From JANQIO01 sp038746745 (GTDB lineage Bacteria; Pseudomonadota; Gammaproteobacteria; Pseudomonadales; Halieaceae): a stretch of 64,000 nucleotides of DNA. The translations under genes and the position numbers were made by a program. The notes beneath the pieces were generated by a model. It did no database searches and had not been told where the DNA came from. It saw only the letters and a program-made list of their open reading frames with translations. Shown piece after piece: positions 58,829 to 64,000 of the stretch; position 1 is the stretch's first letter, and the number at the start of each line of letters is the position of its first letter. Location: positions 8,508 to 72,507 of the forward strand of contig JBCDKJ010000013.1 in assembly GCA_038746745.1 (NCBI GenBank). The letters run 5' to 3'.

Positions 58829-60367
58829 ATGAACAAAGAAATTCTGCTGGTCGCAGAGGCGGTGTCCGCTGAAAAAGGGGTGTCTGAGGACATTATCTTT
58901 GAAGCGATCGAATTGGCGCTGGCCACAGCGACGAAGAAGCGCTACGACGAAGAAGCCGATATCGAAGTCAACATTGACCGGGAAAGCGGGGATTACGTCA
59001 CCAAGCGCCGTTGGCTGGTGGTTCCCGATGATGAAATGGCGCTGTTGGGCACTCAGTTCACCACAGAAGAAGCCGCTGAAGTCAGTGCTGATCTGAAGGT
59101 GGGCGATATCCATGAAGAAGTCGTGGAAAACGTTGGCTTTGGCCGCATCGCTGCTCAAACAGCAAAACAGGTTATCGTTCAGCGTGTTCGCGACGCCGAG
59201 CGCGCCCAGGTGGTGGAGGAATATCAGCACCGGGTAGGTGAGCTACTGGGCGGTACCGTGAAGAAAGTGACCCGTGACAACGTGATCGTTGACCTGGGCA
59301 ACAATGCCGAAGGTCTGCTGCCGCGCGAACAGCTGGTGGGCCGCGAAACCTTCCGGGTTAACGATCGAGTGCGCGCTATCCTTATGGAAATCAGTGAAGA
59401 GAGCCGAGGCCCGCAGCTCATCCTGAGTCGCGCTTGCCCAGCCATGTTGATCGAGCTGTTCAAGATCGAAGTGCCGGAGATTGCAGAGGAAGTCATTGAA
59501 ATCCGCAGTGCAGCGCGTGATCCCGGCTCTCGGGCCAAGATCGCGGTTAAAACTAACGACGGTCGTATCGACCCCGTTGGCGCCTGTGTTGGTATGCGCG
59601 GCTCGCGCGTACAGGCGGTGTCTAACGAGCTGGATAACGAGCGCGTTGACATCGTCCTGTGGGACGACAACCCGGCGCAGTTGGTAATTAACGCTATGTC
59701 CCCCGCAGAAGTAGAGTCCATCGTGGTGGACGAAGACAGTGGCACCATGGACGTGGCTGTGAACGAAGAAAATCTGGCCCAGGCCATTGGTCGCAGCGGC
59801 CAGAATGTGCGTCTGGCCGCTGAGTTGACCGGCTGGTCCATCAACGTCATGAGCACGGATGAAGCCGCTGACAAGCACGAGCAGGAAGCGGGTGCCGTGA
59901 TTGGCATGTTCTGTGAGCAGCTCGATGTTGACCAGGAAGTAGCAGAAATTCTGGTGGAAGAGGGCTTTACTACGCTGGAAGAAGTTGCCTACGTGCCGCT
60001 GGAGGAAATGTCGGGTATTGAAGGGTTCGACGAGGAAATAGCTGAAGAGCTGCGCGCCCGGGCCAAGGACGCGCTGCTTACCCAGGCAATCGCCTCTGAA
60101 GAGCAACTGGGCGAAAACGAGCCCGCGGAAGACCTGCTCACAATGGATGGGATGGATCGGCACCTCGCCTTTATTCTGGCGAGCCGTCAGATCATTACCA
60201 TGGAAGATCTTGCCGAGCAGGCGGTTGAAGACCTGCTCGATATTGAAGACATGACGGAAGAACGCGCGGGTGAGCTGATTATGACCGCTCGCGCACCCTG
60301 GTTTGCAGAAGCCGAGGCCGCCGAAAGCGAAGATGCTGCCGGAACCGCCAAGGTCGAAGCGTCCTGA
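58829..60367 (+). CDS. nusA: Transcription termination/antitermination factor NusA
   Basis: A 512-residue factor starting MNKEILLVAEAVSAEKGVSE at 58829; an ATG directly before it and a longer frame to 58784 are less likely. Domains: RNA polymerase-binding NTD (1-~125), S1 (about 135-200, GGTVKKVTRDNVIVDLGNNA), two KH domains (DPVGACVGMRGSRVQ; NLAQAIGRSGQNVR) and two acidic C-terminal repeats (VEEGFTTLEEVAYVPLEEM; ASRQIITMEDLAEQAVEDLL). It modulates pausing, termination and antitermination. Confidence 0.97.
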   Translation: MNKEILLVAEAVSAEKGVSEDIIFEAIELALATATKKRYDEEADIEVNIDRESGDYVTKRRWLVVPDDEMALLGTQFTTEEAAEVSADLKVGDIHEEVVENVGFGRIAAQTAKQVIVQRVRDAERAQVVEEYQHRVGELLGGTVKKVTRDNVIVDLGNNAEGLLPREQLVGRETFRVNDRVRAILMEISEESRGPQLILSRACPAMLIELFKIEVPEIAEEVIEIRSAARDPGSRAKIAVKTNDGRIDPVGACVGMRGSRVQAVSNELDNERVDIVLWDDNPAQLVINAMSPAEVESIVVDEDSGTMDVAVNEENLAQAIGRSGQNVRLAAELTGWSINVMSTDEAADKHEQEAGAVIGMFCEQLDVDQEVAEILVEEGFTTLEEVAYVPLEEMSGIEGFDEEIAEELRARAKDALLTQAIASEEQLGENEPAEDLLTMDGMDRHLAFILASRQIITMEDLAEQAVEDLLDIEDMTEERAGELIMTARAPWFAEAEAAESEDAAGTAKVEAS

Positions 60368-60410
60368 GCGGATGCACTGCTAACACAACGGGGAAAACAG
60401 GAGAAATTGC

Positions 60411-62987
60411 ATGGCGCAAGTCACAGTACAACAGCTTGCTGAAGTCGTGGGAGCATCGGTAGATCGCTTGCTCACGCAAATGGGCGAAGCTGGTCTGCCG
60501 CATACGCAGGCCGACGAAGCTGTGTCTGATGAAGACAAGAAGACCTTGCTGGCCTATCTGAAGCGCAGCCATGGTGAATCGGAGAAGGCTCCGAAGAAAA
60601 TCACCCTGAAACGCAAGACGATTAGCACATTGAAAAGCCCTTCCTCTCAGGGCAAGAAAACGGTGAACGTCGAGGTCCGCAAAAAGCGAACTTACGTGAA
60701 GCGTGATCAGGAAGCGCAGGAGCCGGAGGTCGAGGCTGTTGAGGCAGAGGTAGCGCCAGAACCTGTGGCAGAAGCACCTGCACCAGAACCTGAGACGGCG
60801 CGCAGCATCGATGTGGATCCGGAAGTGCTGCGACAGCAGGCTGCAGAGAAGCGCCGCAAGCAAGAAGAGCTTGAGAAGGCCGAGCGTGAAGCGGCTCTCA
60901 AAGCGCGACAGGACGAAGAGGCTCGCCAGGCAGCCGCCGCAGCGGCGGCCGCAGCGCCGGCCGACGCTGCTGACAAAGGCGGTGCGCGGCCCAAGCGCCT
61001 GCACGAAGCGCCCAAGCAAGAGCAGGATCGCTTCGCCAAAAAGAAAACGGGCCGCAGCGAGCGTCCTGGCGAAAATACGCGGGGCAAGCAGCGCGGACAC
61101 AATCTCTCACTCAATCAGCTAGATGCAGCCGAGCGCGGCATCGTGCGTCGCCGTGGCTCGCGCAAGAAGGCTGTGGCGCGCACTCATGAGGAACATGGCA
61201 AGCACGGCTTTGAAATGCCGACTGAGCAGAAAACGCTGGAAGTGGCACTGGGTGACAACATCAGCGTGGGTGATTTGTCACAGCAGATGTCGGTGAAGGC
61301 CGGTGTTGTTATCAAAGAACTTATGAAGCTTGGCGTAATGGCGACGATTAACCAGATCGTCGACCAGGACACGGCCATTCTGGTCATTGAAGAGTTGGGC
61401 CATACCTACAAGACCGTCAGTGAGGATGCGCTGGAAGAACAGCTCGAGGAAACTCTGGCCCAGCACGAGGGTAAGGACGAACCTCGCGCTCCGGTGGTTA
61501 CCGTAATGGGTCATGTCGACCATGGCAAAACCTCACTGCTCGACTACATCCGCAAAACCAAGGTCGCGGATGGCGAAGCGGGTGGTATCACCCAGCACAT
61601 TGGTGCTTACCACGTTGATACCGACCACGGCATGATCTCCTTCCTCGATACACCTGGCCACGCGGCGTTTACCGCCATGCGCGCCCGAGGCGCCAAGAGT
61701 ACGGATATCGTCATCCTTGTGGTGGCGGCCGATGATGGCGTGATGCCGCAGACGGAGGAAGCCGTGCAGCATGCCAAAGCAGCAGAAGTCCCTTTGATTG
61801 TTGCGGTTAACAAGATCGACAAGGAAGCCGCGGATCCGGATCGAGTTAAGAATGAGCTGGCTGCGAAAGACGTGATTCCTGAAGACTGGGGTGGCGACAC
61901 GCAGTTTGTAAACGTGTCTGCTGTTACGGGCGAGGGTGTCGACACCCTGCTCGACGCCGTCCTATTGCAATCTGAGGTGCTTGAATTGAAAGCGCCCCGG
62001 GACGTACCTGCACAGGGCCTGGTCATTGAGTCTCGTCTGGATAAAGGCCGTGGTTCCGTAGCCTCGCTGTTGGTTCAAAGCGGCTCACTAAAGCAGGGTG
62101 ACATTGTGCTGGCCGGCGTACAATTCGGTCGTGTGCGCGCGATGCTGGACGAAGACGGTCAGCCGATTGAACAAGCCGGCCCGTCTATACCCGTCGAAAT
62201 TCTTGGACTGGACGGAACGCCAGACGCGGGTGACCCCTTTGCGGTCGTTGAAAGTGAGAAGCGCGCACGTGAAATTGCGCTATTCAGACAGGAGAAGCTG
62301 CGAGATTCGCGTTTGCAGCGCCAGCAGGCTGCCAAGCTGGACAATATGTTCGAGAGCATGACCGCTGGAGAGAAGCGCACGCTTAACGTCGTTGTAAAGG
62401 CGGATGTCCGCGGTTCTCTTGAAGCCTTGCAGTCTGCGCTGCTGGAGCTTGGTAACGAAGAGGTCGATGTCAATATCGTATCGTCAGGCGTGGGCGGAAT
62501 CGCTGAGACCGACGTCACCCTCGCGATGACGGCAAACGCCGTTATCTTTGGCTTCAATGTGCGTGCAGACAACACGGCGCGCAAGCTGGTTGAAGAGGAG
62601 AGTCTCGATCTGCGTTATTACAACGTGATCTACGATCTGATTGACGATGTTAAACAGGCCCTGAGCGGAATGCTGGCACCGGAGCTGCGCGAGGAAATTG
62701 TCGGCATCGCCGAAGTGCGCGAAGTGTTCCGGTCGCCCAAACTGGGTCAGGTCGCCGGTTGTATGGTTACGGAGGGTACCGTGTACCGGTCAAAGCCGAT
62801 TCGTGTTCTGCGCGACAACGTCGTGATTTACGAAGGAGAGCTTGAGTCCCTGCGCCGCTTTAAAGATGATGCCAACGAGGTCAAAAAAGGCACCGAGTGC
62901 GGCATTGGCGTTAAAAACTACAACGATGTGCAGACTGGCGACCAGATCGAAGTGTATGAGGTAAAAGAAGTTGCACGCAGCCTGTAA
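60411..62987 (+). CDS. infB: Translation initiation factor IF-2
   Basis: An 858-residue GTPase. The N-terminal IF2_N helix (MAQVTVQQLAEVVGASVDRL) is followed by a long Lys/Glu/Ala-rich linker (about 60-250) and a second IF2_N-like domain. The G domain begins PVVTVMGHVDHGKTSLLDYI, with GGITQHIGAYHV, DTPGHAAF and NKIDKEAADP. The domain IV C-terminus (ECGIGVKNYNDVQTGDQIEV) binds fMet-tRNA. It positions the initiator tRNA on the 30S subunit. AGGAGAAATTGC precedes the ATG. Confidence 0.98.
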   Translation: MAQVTVQQLAEVVGASVDRLLTQMGEAGLPHTQADEAVSDEDKKTLLAYLKRSHGESEKAPKKITLKRKTISTLKSPSSQGKKTVNVEVRKKRTYVKRDQEAQEPEVEAVEAEVAPEPVAEAPAPEPETARSIDVDPEVLRQQAAEKRRKQEELEKAEREAALKARQDEEARQAAAAAAAAAPADAADKGGARPKRLHEAPKQEQDRFAKKKTGRSERPGENTRGKQRGHNLSLNQLDAAERGIVRRRGSRKKAVARTHEEHGKHGFEMPTEQKTLEVALGDNISVGDLSQQMSVKAGVVIKELMKLGVMATINQIVDQDTAILVIEELGHTYKTVSEDALEEQLEETLAQHEGKDEPRAPVVTVMGHVDHGKTSLLDYIRKTKVADGEAGGITQHIGAYHVDTDHGMISFLDTPGHAAFTAMRARGAKSTDIVILVVAADDGVMPQTEEAVQHAKAAEVPLIVAVNKIDKEAADPDRVKNELAAKDVIPEDWGGDTQFVNVSAVTGEGVDTLLDAVLLQSEVLELKAPRDVPAQGLVIESRLDKGRGSVASLLVQSGSLKQGDIVLAGVQFGRVRAMLDEDGQPIEQAGPSIPVEILGLDGTPDAGDPFAVVESEKRAREIALFRQEKLRDSRLQRQQAAKLDNMFESMTAGEKRTLNVVVKADVRGSLEALQSALLELGNEEVDVNIVSSGVGGIAETDVTLAMTANAVIFGFNVRADNTARKLVEEESLDLRYYNVIYDLIDDVKQALSGMLAPELREEIVGIAEVREVFRSPKLGQVAGCMVTEGTVYRSKPIRVLRDNVVIYEGELESLRRFKDDANEVKKGTECGIGVKNYNDVQTGDQIEVYEVKEVARSL

Positions 62988-63011
62988 CAACCGGCCAGAG
63001 AGACGCGCCTG

Positions 63012-63401
63012 ATGGCGCGTGACTACAGCCGTACGGACCGCGTTGCAGACTACTTGCGTCAGGAACTGGCTCAGCACATTCAGTTGCAGATGAGCGATCC
63101 GCGAGTCGCTATGGTCAGCGTCACCGACGTCGAGGTCAGTAAAGATCTGGGCCATGCCAAAGTGTTTTACACGGTGCTGGGCAAAGACGACGCCGATGAA
63201 GCTAAAGAGGTTACAGAGACGCTGAACAGGGCTGCAGGCTTTCTGCGCAGTCAGTTATCCAGGGATAGTTCTCTGCGCACCGTGCCTACGCTTCGTTTTG
63301 CCTTTGACGAGAGCGTGGGTCGCGGACGGCATATGGAAGATCTGATAGAGCGGGCGGTCGCCTCAGATCAATCAGCGGACGACTGGGCAGGAGAACCATG
63401 A
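63012..63401 (+). CDS. rbfA: 30S ribosome-binding factor RbfA
   Basis: A 129-residue KH-like protein. RTDRVADYLRQELAQHIQLQ and DPRVAMVSVTDVEVSKDLGHAKV form the conserved core, and PTLRFAFDESVGRGRHMEDL is the C-terminal signature. It aids 16S rRNA 5' end maturation and cold adaptation. Its stop overlaps the truB start (ATGA at 63398-63401). Confidence 0.96.
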   Translation: MARDYSRTDRVADYLRQELAQHIQLQMSDPRVAMVSVTDVEVSKDLGHAKVFYTVLGKDDADEAKEVTETLNRAAGFLRSQLSRDSSLRTVPTLRFAFDESVGRGRHMEDLIERAVASDQSADDWAGEP

Positions 63402-64000
63402 CGGCTTCTGCGCAGATGCGCCGCCCGAAACGTTCTGTAGACGGTATTCTGATACTCGATAAACCGCCAGGCATGAGTTCCAACCAGGCGCTGCAGGCAG
63501 CCAAACGCTGTTTTCAGGCAGCCAAGGCAGGACATACAGGCAGCCTTGATCCGCTCGCGACGGGCGTTTTGCCTCTGTGTTTGGGTGAGGCCACCAAGTT
63601 TTCGCGCTTCCTGCTGGACGCGGACAAGGCCTACAACAGCACCTTCGTGCTGGGGGTTAAAACCACTACGGGCGATGCTGAGGGCGAGGTGGTGACAACA
63701 CTGGATGCAGGGCACCTACATGAGGATAATGTCGCCGCCGTCCTGGGCACCTTCCGAGGTGAGATCGAGCAGGTGCCGAGCATGTACTCTGCTATCAAGC
63801 ATCAGGGTCAGCCGCTGTACAAGCTGGCGCGGCAAGGACGCGAAGTGGCGCGAAAGGCTCGGCGAGTCACCGTATTTGAGCTGACCATGACAGCATTTCG
63901 GCCGGGAGTGAGGGCTGAAATAGACGTCAGCGTTCGCTGCAGCAAGGGCACCTATGTGCGCTCATTGGCTGAAGACCTCGGTGAGGCGCTGGGTGTTGGC
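63398..64000 (+). CDS. truB: tRNA pseudouridine-55 synthase TruB, truncated by window end
   Basis: The first 201 residues are visible. VDGILILDKPPGMSSNQALQ opens the catalytic fold. The catalytic aspartate is in HTGSLDPLATGVLPLCLGEA, and SMYSAIKHQGQPLYKLARQG and CSKGTYVRSLAEDLGEALG are the next family motifs. It converts U55 in the T loop of tRNAs. The PUA domain lies beyond the window. AGGAGAACC precedes the ATG. Confidence 0.96.
   Translation, partial: MTASAQMRRPKRSVDGILILDKPPGMSSNQALQAAKRCFQAAKAGHTGSLDPLATGVLPLCLGEATKFSRFLLDADKAYNSTFVLGVKTTTGDAEGEVVTTLDAGHLHEDNVAAVLGTFRGEIEQVPSMYSAIKHQGQPLYKLARQGREVARKARRVTVFELTMTAFRPGVRAEIDVSVRCSKGTYVRSLAEDLGEALGVG

Noticed and set aside
59243..60163. 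306-residue minus-strand frame opposite nusA
   Set aside because: It is antisense to an intact nusA and has no domain or start signal.

Overview
The window reads as one contiguous stretch of a gammaproteobacterial chromosome. The gene order ruvC-ruvA-ruvB-ybgC-tolQRAB-pal-cpoB and carAB-greA-yhbY-rlmE-ftsH-folP-glmM-tpiA-secG-tRNA-Leu-tRNA-fMet-rimP-nusA-infB-rbfA-truB is the arrangement known from Pseudomonas-like gammaproteobacteria. The lipid and alkane accessory genes (CYP153-type P450, several acyl-CoA dehydrogenases) and the RegB/RegA redox pair suggest a marine oligotroph of the Cellvibrionales/Halieaceae (OM60/NOR5) type. That placement is inference, not a database result. I see no phage, transposase, insertion sequence or CRISPR array.

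Layout. 0-7 kb: the end of a class III aminotransferase, two uncharacterised proteins, a DUF4404 protein, a ComEA-like HhH protein, a lytic transglycosylase abutting proS, and an HU protein with a long N-terminal lysine/alanine tail. 6.5-17.5 kb: fmdB-type zinc ribbon, aspS, yebC, the Holliday-junction genes ruvCAB, and the complete Tol-Pal envelope operon with cpoB, followed by tRNA-Lys. 17.8-25 kb, minus strand: an M20-type amidohydrolase and the four-gene 'ligase-associated DNA damage response' operon (MBL exonuclease, ATP-dependent ligase, Lhr-like helicase, PdeM). The ligase frame carries an in-frame amber codon at codon 30. 25-39 kb: a lipid/alkane degradation region with CYP153-type P450, FkbM methyltransferase, 2OG-Fe(II) oxygenase, three acyl-CoA dehydrogenases, RegB/RegA, and a MaoC-SDR-thiolase-oxidoreductase-alcohol dehydrogenase-thioesterase operon. 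Two promoters here share a perfect dyad, AAC-N-TAC-T-GTA-N-GTT, overlapping the -10 box, which suggests one unidentified repressor controls both. 39-45 kb, minus strand: CHAD protein, MFS transporter, two SDRs and an Orn/Lys/Arg decarboxylase. 45-64 kb: the housekeeping block from carAB to a truncated truB.

Non-coding DNA is unusually structured. Five spacers or gene ends hold short tandem arrays with an 11-12 bp period. A 48-49 bp repeat array follows greA. The 3' end of tRNA-Leu with its terminator is duplicated 157 bp downstream. carA and proS each have an orphan terminator-like hairpin in the leader, consistent with attenuation. The initiator tRNA has an unusual U1:U72 mismatch in place of C1:A72.

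The strongest leads are the amber codon in the DNA ligase, the shared operator of the beta-oxidation genes, the carA leader ORF/terminator, and the family of 12-bp-period spacer repeats. None is proven to be a new system from sequence alone.
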